Shown: positions 7,652 through 17,438, counted from the stretch's first letter. The stretch: DNA of 64,000 nucleotides from Mariniphaga sp964559175 (GCA_964559175.1 CAZLGT010000011.1:29752-93751); one strand, 5' to 3'. Notes: a model not told the origin generated them from the letters alone. Numbers and translations are program-made.

Positions 7652-10636
7652 ATGGATATTGACAAAACAACACTGGCCAGCATTTACAAACGGAAAAAAA
7701 ACGACCGCGATATTTTTCAGGAGCTAATGCCTGTCAAAATAAAGGAGGTGCTTTTGGTAGCCACCCTCTACGATTCCTATACCATAGTGCGCGAAGGACA
7801 GTTCAGCGATAAAATTTTTGGCGAATACCTTCAGCTGAATCTGTACGCCGCCCCCAGGTTTACAAGCGTAAATACCACCGAAGATGCGTTGCTTACCCTT
7901 GAACACCGCGATTTCGATTTGATTATTGTGATGGCCGGGCTCGACAAGGATGCCGCAGTGGAAACATCGCGGGCTATTGGGAAACTGAGGCCCCGGATTC
8001 CCCTGTTGCTGCTGGCAAATAATAACTCCGACCTGCGTTACTTCCAGGCCGAAATGCGAAAGTTCGACTTCATCGACCGTATTTTTGTCTGGAATGGTAA
8101 TTCCAACGTTTTTCTGGCCATGATAAAATATATTGAAGACAAAAAAAATGTGGCCAGAGATACCCAAAACGGAAATGTACGCGTGGTGCTTCTGGTCGAA
8201 GACAGCATCCAGTACTATTCGCGCTATTTGCCAATGCTGTACACCACAATTATGACGCAGACACAGATTCTGGTACAGGAAGACGCCAAAGACGAGCTGC
8301 ATAAAATCTTGAAAATGAGGGCCCGGCCCAAAGTGATTCTGGTCGATAATTACGAAGATGCGGTGAAAATTATCAACAGTTACCGCCGTTACATGCTTTG
8401 TGTTATCTCGGATGTGAAGTTTGAAAAGGATGGCAGGGAAGACGGCGATGCGGGAATTGAACTTTTAAAATTTGCCAAAGGTACACTCAAATATCCCATT
8501 CCTGTGTTGTTACAGTCGCAGGAAATTAACAATGCCAAAAGGGCCAAAGAGATTGATGCCGATTTCATCGACAAAAACTCGGAAAGTCTTTCCATGGATA
8601 TCCTCAACTTTTTATACCGCAGGTTGGGATTTGGCAGTTTTGTATTCAAAGGAATGGATGGAAAACCGATTACGGAAGCCGCCAATTTGAATGAATTCCA
8701 GGAGAAATTCAGGGATATTCCTGCAGAAGCGCTGCTGTACCATGGCAAGCGTAATTCGTTTAGTACGTGGCTTATGGCGCGTGGAGAAATAAATATGGCA
8801 GAACTTCTGCGCCCGGTGAAAACAGAAGATTTTGGCTCGGCTGAAGACTTGCGCAGGTTTTGTCTCGATGTTTTTAAAACGGTACGTTTTGAAAAGCTGA
8901 AAGGCACAATTGTAAATTTCGATCCTGCACTGGCAACCTCAAACCGGCTGATTTCGCGTATGGCCAAAGGATCGCTGGGCGGCAAAGGACGTGGAATTGC
9001 TTTTATCTGCAACTTCATTGAGAACATCGATTTTCAGAAGCTGATACCGGAAATGAATATCCGGATTCCTGCCACCGCCGTAATTGGCGCTCTGGAGTTC
9101 GACAAGTTTGTTGAAACCAATAATTTATACGACGACATCTACTCCCTGAACGATTACGAGTCAATCCGGCAGCATTTTCTCGACTCCGAATTCGACAATA
9201 AAATAAAAGACCGGCTGATGCAGTATGTGAAACAAATGAACAAGCCGCTGGCTGTAAGATCGTCGGGGCTTTTTGAGGATTCGCTGCTGCAACCTTTTTC
9301 CGGCGTGTATGCCACGTACCTTATTCCCAATAATCACCCGGATATTGAGGTGAGGTACAACCAGCTTGAAACGGCTGTGAAACTTGTTTACTCAAGTATT
9401 TTTACCGAATCGGCACAAGCCTACTTCGACGCCATTCATTACAAAATTGAGGAAGAGAAAATGGCGGTGGTCATTCAGGAGGTAGTGGGTCAGGATTACA
9501 ACAACAAATATTACCCAACCATTTCGGGAGTGGCACAATCGTACAATTATTATCCCATTTCGTACATGAAACCTGAAGATGGCTTTTCGGTGGCAGCAGT
9601 CGGACTGGGAATGTATGTGGTAGGTGGTGAAAATTCCTTCCGGTTTTGTCCCAAATACCCCAACATAAATCCGACATCCATTGGCGATCTTCTGCGCGAT
9701 TCGCAAAAAAGTTTTTATGCCATTGATTTGTCTGTGCCTGACATCGATCTGGTTAGCGGCGGTGAAGAATCGGGCATTCGAAAGTTCAGGATAAAAGAAG
9801 CTGAAGAAGACGGCACCCTGGATCATGCTGCATCTACCTATTCCATGGAGAACGATGATTTGATTCCGGGAATTCAGGGGAAAGGACCCCGGATAATCGA
9901 CTTTGCCAATATTTTGAAATACAAGTATATGCCGTTAACCGACACCCTGGTTTTGCTGCTGAAACTGTTTAAGGAGGCCATGGGATCGCCGGTGGAAATT
10001 GAGTATGCCATCGATTTGGATACCAAAGAAAACGGCCTGCCAACCTTTTACCTGTTACAGATAAAACCGCTCATCAGGGTTGAACAGCAGGTTGATATCG
10101 ATGTGGGACAGTTCAATCAAAACGGACTTTTTATGTATGCCGAACGGGGGATGGGAAATGGTATAATTGAGCATGTCAGAGATGTGGTTTATGTCGATCC
10201 CGCCACCTTCGATAAAACAAAAACCCGGCAAATGGCGACGGAAATCAGCAAGTTGAATCACTATTTCGACAAGGAAGACAAAGAGTATATTTTGGTTGGC
10301 CCGGGACGTTGGGGATCTCGCGACCCATTTACGGGAATTCCGGTGCTGTGGGCGCATATTTCAAAAGCAAGGGTAATTGTTGAAATGGGGTTACCCAACT
10401 TTCCGCTCGATGCGTCGCTGGGGTCTCATTTTTTCCACAATGTTACCTCAATGAACGTGGGATATTTTTCGATACCCCATAACGCAACAGATGCAAAGCT
10501 CAACATGGATATATTACGAAATCAGAAACTTGTTAATGAAACGGAGTTTATAAAACACATTGAATTTGAAAAGCCACTTGTCGTTTTAATGAATGGTAAG
10601 GAAAGGCGTGCGCTTATACATGCCGGGGAGCCGTAA
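7652..10636 (+). CDS. Receiver-like domains fused to PEP-synthase/PPDK N-terminal domain
   Basis: A 994-residue cytosolic protein. Residues about 30-170 look like a degenerate receiver domain. Residues about 175-330 are a second receiver-like domain, with VVLLVEDSIQYY and an acidic CVISDVKFEKDG. From about 430 to 840 there is a pyruvate-phosphate dikinase N-terminal ATP-grasp domain, with SLGGKGRGIAF, LAVRSSGLFEDS and VEIEYAIDLD. The phosphohistidine swivel domain and PEP-binding barrel of true PpsA or PPDK are missing, so PEP synthesis is unlikely. Such fusions are common in Bacteroidetes but uncharacterised as far as I know. Role unknown; perhaps a phosphotransfer or nucleotide-responsive regulator. 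Confidence 0.85.
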   Translation: MDIDKTTLASIYKRKKNDRDIFQELMPVKIKEVLLVATLYDSYTIVREGQFSDKIFGEYLQLNLYAAPRFTSVNTTEDALLTLEHRDFDLIIVMAGLDKDAAVETSRAIGKLRPRIPLLLLANNNSDLRYFQAEMRKFDFIDRIFVWNGNSNVFLAMIKYIEDKKNVARDTQNGNVRVVLLVEDSIQYYSRYLPMLYTTIMTQTQILVQEDAKDELHKILKMRARPKVILVDNYEDAVKIINSYRRYMLCVISDVKFEKDGREDGDAGIELLKFAKGTLKYPIPVLLQSQEINNAKRAKEIDADFIDKNSESLSMDILNFLYRRLGFGSFVFKGMDGKPITEAANLNEFQEKFRDIPAEALLYHGKRNSFSTWLMARGEINMAELLRPVKTEDFGSAEDLRRFCLDVFKTVRFEKLKGTIVNFDPALATSNRLISRMAKGSLGGKGRGIAFICNFIENIDFQKLIPEMNIRIPATAVIGALEFDKFVETNNLYDDIYSLNDYESIRQHFLDSEFDNKIKDRLMQYVKQMNKPLAVRSSGLFEDSLLQPFSGVYATYLIPNNHPDIEVRYNQLETAVKLVYSSIFTESAQAYFDAIHYKIEEEKMAVVIQEVVGQDYNNKYYPTISGVAQSYNYYPISYMKPEDGFSVAAVGLGMYVVGGENSFRFCPKYPNINPTSIGDLLRDSQKSFYAIDLSVPDIDLVSGGEESGIRKFRIKEAEEDGTLDHAASTYSMENDDLIPGIQGKGPRIIDFANILKYKYMPLTDTLVLLLKLFKEAMGSPVEIEYAIDLDTKENGLPTFYLLQIKPLIRVEQQVDIDVGQFNQNGLFMYAERGMGNGIIEHVRDVVYVDPATFDKTKTRQMATEISKLNHYFDKEDKEYILVGPGRWGSRDPFTGIPVLWAHISKARVIVEMGLPNFPLDASLGSHFFHNVTSMNVGYFSIPHNATDAKLNMDILRNQKLVNETEFIKHIEFEKPLVVLMNGKERRALIHAGEP

Positions 10637-10683
10637 AATGTGTTAATTTATTTCAAATCAGTATGTAATTATTGCTGCCGGAA

Positions 10684-10713
10684 TTTGGTAATTCATTATA
10701 AAATTTATCTTTG
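10684..10713 (+). promoter_or_regulatory. Promoter of the membrane pyrophosphatase gene
   Basis: TTTG at 10684-10687 and TATCTTTG at 10706-10713 are separated by 18 bp, close to the Bacteroidetes -33/-7 consensus. The leader to the start at 10820 is about 100 nt. Confidence 0.7.
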
Positions 10714-10819
10714 TCGTTTCTCGGCAGAAAAATGAAATTGTAACGAAATCAACATAAACAATAACAAAAAGTTTTATAAAATTAAACCGTAACATCTGTT
10801 ACATAAAAATTATCAGCTT

Positions 10820-13147
10820 ATGACCAATATTTTCATTTTAGTTCCGTTTGCTTCCATTCTTGCATTGGTTTTTGCATGGTTTTTCTTCAAATCGATGATG
10901 AAGAATTCGGAAGGTACCCCCCGAATGATAGAAATAGCTCAATATGTGAGAGAGGGGGCTATGGCCTATTTGAAGAGGCAGTATAAAGTGGTGGCTATTG
11001 TTTTCGTCATTTTGTTTATTTTGCTTACGATTATGGCTTATTTTAATGTTCAGAACCCGTTTGTTCCGGTAGCCTTTTTAACGGGAGGTTTCTTTTCCGG
11101 GTTATGTGGTTTTCTGGGCATGAAAACGGCCACTTTTGCTTCTGCCCGTACTGCCCACGGAGCTTCCCAGTCGCTTAACAAAGGACTGCAGGTAGCATTC
11201 CGCAGTGGTGCAGTTATGGGCCTGGTGGTAGTAGGTTTTGCGTTGCTCGACATTGCTGCATGGTTCTGGGTATTGAACGAGTATGTTTACACTCCGGACA
11301 ACATGGCCAATGGTCTTCACTTTTTGGGATTAAACCTGGTGCATCCTCACCCGGAGTATGTTACCGGTGGTGTAATTAATGCAGCCGGAGAAAGGGTGAA
11401 ACTGATTGAAATTACAGTTACGATGCTTACTTTCGGCATGGGTGCTTCAACACAGGCTTTGTTTGCCCGTGTGGGTGGTGGTATTTATACCAAGGCTGCC
11501 GATGTGGGTGCCGACCTCGTGGGTAAAGTGGAAGCCGGCATTCCTGAGGACGATCCGCGTAACCCCGCAACTATTGCCGATAACGTAGGCGACAATGTTG
11601 GCGATGTAGCCGGTATGGGCGCCGACCTGTACGAATCGTATGCCGGTTCCATTCTGGCAACAGCCGCACTGGGTGCATCATTGCCTGCTTTGGTTATGAA
11701 AGATGCCGGGCTTACGGCATACCAGGCTGTTTTGGCGCCAATGATGGTGGCCGCCATAGGAATCATTCTTTCCATTGTGGGAATTTTTATGGTTCGGACC
11801 AAGGAATCGGCCACCCAAAAAACGCTGCTTAATGCCCTGTTGCTTGGTACCGGAGGCAGTTCCGTGCTAATTCTGTTTGCCATGGTTGGCCTGGTATTAC
11901 TGGGCTGGGTTACCTGGGGTGTATTCTGGGCTGTGGTAATTGGGTTGGCTGCCGGAGTAATTATTGGCCAGGCAACCGAATATTTTACCTCCGATGAGTA
12001 TAAACCTACCAAAGGGATTGCCCGTCAGGCACAGCAGGGGCCGGCTACTACCATTATCGATGGCCTCGCTGTGGGTATGTATTCCACATGGATACCGGTA
12101 GTAACCATTGTTTTGGGAATTATGGGTGCTTTCTGGGCCGCCGGTGGCGCACAACATTTTGCCATGGGCGTTTACGGAATTGGCTTTGCAGCTGTGGGTA
12201 TGCTTTCCACTCTTGGAATTACCCTGGCTACCGATGCCTTTGGGCCCATTGCCGATAACGCAGGTGGAAATGCCGAAATGGCCGAATTGGACCCGCAGGT
12301 CCGCGAACGCACCGATGCCCTCGATATGCTTGGAAATACAACCGCTGCAACCGGAAAAGGATTTGCCATCGGTTCTGCGGCACTGACTGCCATGGCGCTT
12401 ATTTCAGCTTATATGGAGGAGGTGCGCCTGTGGTTTGATAAAATTGCCAAGATGGGAGAAGGATTCGTTACCAAAGGTGGATATGTTTTTTACCACGACG
12501 TAGCGCCTTCTGTGGAAGAAGGTGTTGAGGTAATTAAAATCTCAACCGCTTCGGTGAAACAGTTCTCGGCAGCTTACGATATTACCCTGTTTAATCCGTT
12601 GTTCCTCGGGGGACTTTTCCTCGGCGCTATGATGGCATTTGTGTTTAGTGCCATGACCATGAAAGCGGTTGGTCGTGCTGCCGGTGCAATGGTGGATGAG
12701 GTTCGTCGTCAGTTCCGCGAAATTAAAGGAATTTTGGAAGGAACAGCCATACCTGAATACGCCAAATGTGTTGAAATTTCAACCAAAGGCGCTCAGCGCG
12801 AAATGATGCTTCCTTCGCTGGTAGCCATTGCAGTTCCCGTAATTGTTGGTGCAACTATGGGTGTTGCCGGTGTGGTTGGTTTGCTTGCCGGCGGTTTAAC
12901 TACCGGATTTACGCTTGCCGTATTTATGAATAACGCCGGTGGAGCATGGGATAACGCCAAAAAATTCATTGAAAAAGGAAATTACGGCGGAAAAGGCAGC
13001 GAAGCGCACCATGCCGGTGTAGTGGGCGACACCGTGGGCGACCCGTTTAAAGATACTTCCGGTCCTTCACTGAACATTCTTATCAAATTGATGACAATGG
13101 TTTCGGTGGTAATGGCCGGTTTAACCGTTACTCTAAGCCTTCTGTAA
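10820..13147 (+). CDS. hppA: K+-dependent ion-pumping membrane pyrophosphatase
   Basis: A polytopic protein of 775 residues, about 16 membrane helices, hydrolysing PPi to pump Na+ and/or H+. The catalytic motifs are intact: ADVGADLVGKVEAGIPEDDP (about 226), DNVGDNVGDVAGMGADLYES, ATDAFGPIADNAGGNAEM and GDTVGDPFKDTSGPSLNILI. The K+-site region reads GNTTAATGKG, with Ala where K+-independent H+-pumps have Lys, so K+-dependence is predicted. K+-dependent members in Bacteroidetes include Na+ and dual Na+/H+ pumps; which ion moves here cannot be read from the sequence alone. Monocistronic, with its own promoter and terminator. Confidence 0.95.
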   Translation: MTNIFILVPFASILALVFAWFFFKSMMKNSEGTPRMIEIAQYVREGAMAYLKRQYKVVAIVFVILFILLTIMAYFNVQNPFVPVAFLTGGFFSGLCGFLGMKTATFASARTAHGASQSLNKGLQVAFRSGAVMGLVVVGFALLDIAAWFWVLNEYVYTPDNMANGLHFLGLNLVHPHPEYVTGGVINAAGERVKLIEITVTMLTFGMGASTQALFARVGGGIYTKAADVGADLVGKVEAGIPEDDPRNPATIADNVGDNVGDVAGMGADLYESYAGSILATAALGASLPALVMKDAGLTAYQAVLAPMMVAAIGIILSIVGIFMVRTKESATQKTLLNALLLGTGGSSVLILFAMVGLVLLGWVTWGVFWAVVIGLAAGVIIGQATEYFTSDEYKPTKGIARQAQQGPATTIIDGLAVGMYSTWIPVVTIVLGIMGAFWAAGGAQHFAMGVYGIGFAAVGMLSTLGITLATDAFGPIADNAGGNAEMAELDPQVRERTDALDMLGNTTAATGKGFAIGSAALTAMALISAYMEEVRLWFDKIAKMGEGFVTKGGYVFYHDVAPSVEEGVEVIKISTASVKQFSAAYDITLFNPLFLGGLFLGAMMAFVFSAMTMKAVGRAAGAMVDEVRRQFREIKGILEGTAIPEYAKCVEISTKGAQREMMLPSLVAIAVPVIVGATMGVAGVVGLLAGGLTTGFTLAVFMNNAGGAWDNAKKFIEKGNYGGKGSEAHHAGVVGDTVGDPFKDTSGPSLNILIKLMTMVSVVMAGLTVTLSLL

Positions 13148-13168
13148 CCGGTTTTACAATGCTTTTGG

Positions 13169-13201
13169 AAAAGCCATCTGTCAAACCGGCAGATGGCTTT
13201 T
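13169..13201 (+). terminator. Rho-independent terminator after hppA
   Basis: AAAAGCCATCTG and CAGATGGCTTTT form a 12-bp perfect stem around a 9-nt loop, 21 nt after the stop, followed by T-rich sequence. Confidence 0.85.
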
Positions 13202-13304
13202 CTTTATGGCCCATAAAGAAAAAACAAGCTAATTTAAAATGATTCTTGAACAAAATCTTTTTATATTTAGTTCCTGTTAATAGATAGTAATAACTAAAAA
13301 ATCA

Positions 13305-14324
13305 ATGAATATGGCAGATCTTTCAACTACCTACATGGGTATTAAACTGAGAAGCCCCCTGATTTTGGGGTCGTGCAACCTGGTAATGAAACCGGGAGTA
13401 GCCGAACAACTGGAAGAAGCAGGGATTGGGGCTATTGTTTACAAATCGCTGTTCGAGGAGCAGGTACAGCTCGAAGACCTGCAAATGTCGGAAGACTTAT
13501 CCGAGTATGAATACCGCAATGCCGAAATGGAACGCCTGTTTCCAAGCATTGAACATGCCGGGCCCAAGGAGCACCTGTTTAACCTTGAAAAACTGAAAAA
13601 AAGTGTGAATGTTCCGGTTATTGCCAGCCTGAATGCCATTTACGAACCTACGTGGATTGAGTATGCCAAAGAGCTGGAAAAAACCGGAGTAGATGGCCTG
13701 GAACTGAATTTGTATGCTGTGCCCGGTTATTTTGAAATGGAAGGAAATGCTGTGGAAGCCAAACAGGTGCAGATTGTGGAAGCGGTAAAACAGGCCGTTA
13801 GCATTCCGGTAAGTGTAAAAATCAGTTTGTTTTATACCAATCCGCTCAATTTTATAAAAAAAGTGGATGAGGCGGGCGCCGATGCCTACGTGTTATTTAA
13901 CCGTTTTTTTCAGCCCGATATTGATGTGGATGAAGAAGAATTTTATTTCTCGTGGAGCCTGAGTAACCGCAAAGACAGCCTGATGGCCCTTCGGTTTGCC
14001 GGCTTACTTTATGGTAACCTCGATGGCAGTATTTGTGCCGGCAGGGGAGTATATAATGCCAAAGATGTAATTAAACTGATTTTGGCGGGAGCCGATGCCG
14101 TACAAATTGTGAGCACTATTTACAAGAACAAACCCGAGGTGGTGTCTGATATTTTAATGGATTTGAACCGTTGGATGGATGAGAACGAATATAAATCGCT
14201 CGACGATTTCAGGGGAAAACTTTCGCGTAAGAACCTGAAAGACCCATTTGTTTACCAACGCGGGCAATATGTTGACATCATTATGAATTCGGAGGAGATA
14301 ATTAAAAAATACCCGATGGTGTAA
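13305..14324 (+). CDS. Dihydroorotate dehydrogenase-like flavoprotein
   Basis: An FMN-binding TIM-barrel protein of 339 residues related to class 1 dihydroorotate dehydrogenases. It opens with MADLSTTYMGIKLRSPLILG; an ATG at 13311 is equally possible. GVDGLELNLYAVPGYF and VPVSVKISLFYTNPL are barrel strands around the flavin. ICAGRGVYNAKDVIKLILAGADAVQIV is split over the C-terminal phosphate-binding loop. It belongs to the 'DHOD-like' group, which usually sits apart from pyrimidine genes, so orotate synthesis should not be assumed. It ends at a strong shared terminator. Confidence 0.85.
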   Translation: MNMADLSTTYMGIKLRSPLILGSCNLVMKPGVAEQLEEAGIGAIVYKSLFEEQVQLEDLQMSEDLSEYEYRNAEMERLFPSIEHAGPKEHLFNLEKLKKSVNVPVIASLNAIYEPTWIEYAKELEKTGVDGLELNLYAVPGYFEMEGNAVEAKQVQIVEAVKQAVSIPVSVKISLFYTNPLNFIKKVDEAGADAYVLFNRFFQPDIDVDEEEFYFSWSLSNRKDSLMALRFAGLLYGNLDGSICAGRGVYNAKDVIKLILAGADAVQIVSTIYKNKPEVVSDILMDLNRWMDENEYKSLDDFRGKLSRKNLKDPFVYQRGQYVDIIMNSEEIIKKYPMV

Positions 14325-14347
14325 GGCAAATCAGGTCGTGCAATGGC

Positions 14348-14387
14348 AACAAAAAACTACCGTAAAAAAAAGTGGTAGTTTTTTGTT
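14348..14387. terminator. Bidirectional terminator between convergent genes
   Basis: A 14-bp perfect stem (AACAAAAAACTACC with GGTAGTTTTTTGTT) surrounds a 12-nt loop. A-tract and T-tract on the two arms make it suitable for both the DHOD-like gene and the convergent phosphatase gene. Confidence 0.85.
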
Positions 14388-14402
14388 TTTAAGCCTGTTT
14401 CA

Positions 14403-15602
14403 TCAGAGGTACTCTATCTCAACATGCTTAAAAAACTTGTTTGTCAGAATTTTTACAATTCGTTTTACAACAAATTTTCGCAATTCAAGTTCAATGGGTT
14501 GCTCCGGGTCCTGATGTGCCCAGTTGATGCGTGTTCCAACGATAATGTCGATTTGGTCGTGCTGAAGCAGCAATTTAACTACTTTTTCCGCAGGGCTGTC
14601 GAGCAGCCTTATTTCGCTGTTGTAGTTTTCCAGAATTTCTTCCACTTTCCCGAGGGTCAGAATTCCTTCGGTTACCATCTCAAACCCTTCCATGCGTGCA
14701 GCCGGTGGCTGAAGGTCTTTTGTTTTAGCAACATGCTGTATTTCAACCTCAACGTCTAACTCGCGCGCTACAATTTCGGCAGTGGTTCCCCCGCATATTA
14801 TCTTTTTCCCGTTAAAGCTTTTAATGCGGTCCACAAAATCGTAGTCTTTTATTTTATAAAAAGGGGGTCCGGTAATAAGCATAAATTTCCGGGGTTCCCT
14901 GAAATAAATAACTCCACAGGTGGTATCGTCTTTCATTTCAAAGTTGTCGTTCATGCTGGCCTGGTTAATTATTTTCCGGCCCAGCCTCGAGGCTGAAATA
15001 TCGGGCATCCGGCTTACCTGGTTCAGGGCAAATTCATATACATTTTCAACTCCCCATCCCATGGGGTATCTGTTGTTTCCCAATCCCGACTGTACCACGC
15101 CATCGGTCAGAAAAACTATCCGGTCTTCTTTGTGGGCTGTGAATTCGCGGCATCGCAAAAGTTTTCCAATATTTTCTTTACCCCGCACCTCCAGCATATA
15201 TTCTTTGGGTTGATAGGGTTTTCCGTTGCGGATAATCAAAACCGGTGGATTATCGTAATTAATTATCCGCACCTGTCCGTCGGTTTCCAGTTCAATAATA
15301 GTAAATGTGGCGTAACTCTCTTTCCCGTCGCTGCTCTTGGGCAGCGCTTCCATAATAATGCGGGCCGAAATTTCGGGTTTGGTGTGGAATCGGGCATATT
15401 TAAGTGCCATGGTCGCCGTAAGCTGCGCCAGTACGCTGGCTTTTATGCCATGCCCAATTCCGTCGCTCAGAACAAGTATGGTGCGTCCTTCTTCCTTGAA
15501 AATATCAGATAAAAACACATCCCCGCAGGCAATTTCACCCTTTGGTTTTTTTTGCTGAACATCTATTTCAACGTGGTAATTCGGATTATTAGTCGTCACC
15601 AT
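14403..15602 (-). CDS. SpoIIE-type serine phosphatase (PP2C-like) with extra C-terminal domain
   Basis: A 399-residue cytosolic protein. Residues 1-235 form a SpoIIE/PP2C-like phosphatase: ILVLSDGIGHGIKAS carries the metal-binding Asp and FLTDGVVQSGLG is the second Asp motif. Residues about 240-399 form an unassigned domain with GGTTAEIVARELDVEVE. SpoIIE phosphatases usually dephosphorylate STAS anti-anti-sigma factors made inactive by RsbW-type kinases; an RsbW-like protein is encoded at 17022-17438, but no STAS protein is seen. Its start overlaps the end of the upstream PAS gene by 14 nt, so the two are one operon, divergent from the hydrogenase cluster. Confidence 0.85.
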   Translation of the reverse strand: MVTTNNPNYHVEIDVQQKKPKGEIACGDVFLSDIFKEEGRTILVLSDGIGHGIKASVLAQLTATMALKYARFHTKPEISARIIMEALPKSSDGKESYATFTIIELETDGQVRIINYDNPPVLIIRNGKPYQPKEYMLEVRGKENIGKLLRCREFTAHKEDRIVFLTDGVVQSGLGNNRYPMGWGVENVYEFALNQVSRMPDISASRLGRKIINQASMNDNFEMKDDTTCGVIYFREPRKFMLITGPPFYKIKDYDFVDRIKSFNGKKIICGGTTAEIVARELDVEVEIQHVAKTKDLQPPAARMEGFEMVTEGILTLGKVEEILENYNSEIRLLDSPAEKVVKLLLQHDQIDIIVGTRINWAHQDPEQPIELELRKFVVKRIVKILTNKFFKHVEIEYL

Positions 15603-16512
15603 ATCTGTATGATTGTATAATTGAATTCAGTAATTCTTCGGTTTCAGCGGCATTTTCGCCCAGCAGGTGGGCAATTTTCTGAACGGTTTCAATATTCTGC
15701 TCTTTAATGCGCTGGGCCCGGTTAATTATTTCGTCGCGCACCAGCAATGGCGCCGACATGTCGCGGATGACTGCTCCCACCACTTTCTGTTTGTACAAGG
15801 TTACCACCGAAACATGCAATAATTTATTATTGTACCTGATGTCGCGTTCCAGCATATCTTCGCCCGACGACATAATGCCTGAAAGCATTTTGAAAATTAC
15901 ATCGGGAACGATTTCTTCCACGCCGGCGCCCTTCAGCCCCGGTATTGTATCGAACAGCTCAATAATTTCCTCGCCCATTAACCGGGCAAAACTATCGTTG
16001 GAGTCAACTACTTTGTGGTTTTCATCCATCATAATAATACCCACATTGATTTTATGAAGCATGTGCGACGAAATTTCCATCGACTCCTGTGCTTTCTCCA
16101 GCCGCAATTCGGTTTTCTTCAGTTTGGTTACATCGTTAATTGAACCTACAATGCCAATAATATCTCCGTCGTTGTTGCGGATAACGGCTTTGTTAATCAC
16201 TACATCCATTCGCGTTCCGTCTTTTTGCCTCACCTGGGTTTCATAAACCTGAACGTCGGGATTGGCCAGTAATTCCTGGTCTTTTTGTGAATAAATTTCA
16301 GCCATGTGCCGGGTGTGCACATCAAAAGTCGATTGGCCAATAATCATGCTGGCCGGTTTGCCCGAAAAATCTTCGTGCGCTTTGTTGCACATTTGGTAAA
16401 CGCCTTTCAGGTTGCGGTAAAAAATAGGAATAGGCAGTGCATCGAAAATTTTTTGGTAAAATTCCGGATCGTCGATATTCCCGGGCAGAAAAGATTTCTT
16501 GTCGTAAATCAT
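15589..16512 (-). CDS. Tandem PAS domain sensor protein
   Basis: A soluble 307-residue protein with two PAS domains. The first (about 17-125) contains ALPIPIFYRNLKGVYQMCNK and ends in the PAC-like YETQVRQKDGTRMDVVI. The second (about 150-250) contains GIIMMDENHKVVDSNDSFARLMG. The C-terminal tail is helical, with no kinase or output domain. It probably passes a redox or ligand signal to the co-transcribed SpoIIE phosphatase. Ligand or cofactor is unknown. It is divergent from the DRTGG gene at 16678. Confidence 0.8.
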   Translation of the reverse strand: MIYDKKSFLPGNIDDPEFYQKIFDALPIPIFYRNLKGVYQMCNKAHEDFSGKPASMIIGQSTFDVHTRHMAEIYSQKDQELLANPDVQVYETQVRQKDGTRMDVVINKAVIRNNDGDIIGIVGSINDVTKLKKTELRLEKAQESMEISSHMLHKINVGIIMMDENHKVVDSNDSFARLMGEEIIELFDTIPGLKGAGVEEIVPDVIFKMLSGIMSSGEDMLERDIRYNNKLLHVSVVTLYKQKVVGAVIRDMSAPLLVRDEIINRAQRIKEQNIETVQKIAHLLGENAAETEELLNSIIQSYRYGDD

Positions 16513-16633
16513 TTTTAGCTTTTTTTTAATCAGGGCGAAATGTAATGAATAAAAATCTTATTTACATTCATTTTAAATCTATTTAAAAACAGGAATTTGT
16601 GATTTTTGGCAGCTCGCAAATGTTTTCTTCCGT

Positions 16634-16641
16634 TATCTTTG
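16634..16641 (+). promoter_or_regulatory. -7 box at the head of the hydrogenase cluster
   Basis: TATCTTTG lies 37 nt before the first gene of the rightward hydrogenase/regulator cluster. The next ATG downstream (16668) only opens an 8-codon frame, so the GTG at 16678 is used for the first gene. Confidence 0.6.
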
Positions 16642-16677
16642 CCCAAAGGATAAATATTCAACTTTAAATGAAAAACC

Positions 16678-17022
16678 GTGAAAATCAGTGATATTGCAAA
16701 ATTTACCCAGGCGCGTATTGTAGCCGGTGAAACCGAATCAGAAAAAGACTTTGACAAAGCTTTCAGTTCCGATTTGATGAGCGATGTGCTCACCATCGAT
16801 GATGAGAATATTTTGTTGATTACCGGACTCTCGAACCTGCAACTGGTCCGAACAGCCGAAATGTCGGATATACATGCGGTGTTGCTGGCTCGCGGGAAAA
16901 AAGCCACACCGGAGATGATTGAGCTGGCAAACGAAAACAACCTGGTGATTATGGAAACACCTTTTTCCATTTACAAAGCAAGTGGAATTCTCTGGTCTCA
17001 CGGTTTAAAAGCGGTTTATTAA
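16678..17022 (+). CDS. DRTGG domain protein 1
   Basis: A soluble protein of 114 residues made of one DRTGG domain (MKISDIAKFTQARIVAG, then a receptor-like fold with SDLMSDVLTIDDENILLITG). The start is GTG. DRTGG domains occur next to CBS domains and in phosphotransacetylase; their ligand is not known to me. A homologue with the same opening (MKVSELVEKYNLKVFGG) lies at 18792. The stop overlaps the next ATG (TAATG), so translation is coupled to the HATPase gene. Confidence 0.8.
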   Translation: MKISDIAKFTQARIVAGETESEKDFDKAFSSDLMSDVLTIDDENILLITGLSNLQLVRTAEMSDIHAVLLARGKKATPEMIELANENNLVIMETPFSIYKASGILWSHGLKAVY

Positions 17023-17438
17023 TGGCATTTGAACTGGTTTTTCAAATAGACGGAGGTGATTTTTCCAATGCAGGAAAAGCTTCGAGCCAGATAAAGAAGG
17101 TTCTGAAACAGCTGAATATTGATGCCAAAAGCATTAAACGCGTGGTGGTTGCCGTTTATGAAGCCGAAGTAAATGTGGCAGCACATGCCTACCGGGGTAA
17201 AGTGAAAGCCGAAATAGGCGAGAATTCCATCCGCATTATAGTTTCAGACCACGGGCCGGGTATAGAAGATATTGAACAGGCCATGAAGCCGGGTTTTTCA
17301 ACCGCCTCGAGAGAGGTGAGGGAAATGGGTTTCGGCGCAGGAATGGGCTTGTCGAACATTGAAAAAAATACCGACGAACTGCATATTGAAAGTAAAGTGG
17401 GAGAGGGGACTGTTGTAACTTTTAGTTGTTATTACTAA
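17022..17438 (+). CDS. RsbW-like ATP-binding anti-sigma/serine kinase protein
   Basis: A 138-residue HATPase_c protein of the RsbW/SpoIIAB group. The N-box is EAEVNVAAHAYRG, and DHGPGIEDIE followed by GFGAGMGLSNIE are the G1 and G2 boxes. Such proteins bind and phosphorylate partner proteins rather than histidine. It overlaps both neighbours by 1 nt (TAATG). With the divergent SpoIIE phosphatase it could form a phosphorylation switch, though no STAS substrate is encoded here. Confidence 0.85.
   Translation: MAFELVFQIDGGDFSNAGKASSQIKKVLKQLNIDAKSIKRVVVAVYEAEVNVAAHAYRGKVKAEIGENSIRIIVSDHGPGIEDIEQAMKPGFSTASREVREMGFGAGMGLSNIEKNTDELHIESKVGEGTVVTFSCYY

Noticed and set aside
7652..10636. Call as phosphoenolpyruvate synthase
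   Set aside because: Only the ATP-grasp domain is present; the phospho-His and PEP/pyruvate-binding domains are missing.
13305..14324. Call as pyrD (pyrimidine biosynthesis)
   Set aside because: The protein belongs to the DHOD-like group, and there is no pyrimidine gene nearby.
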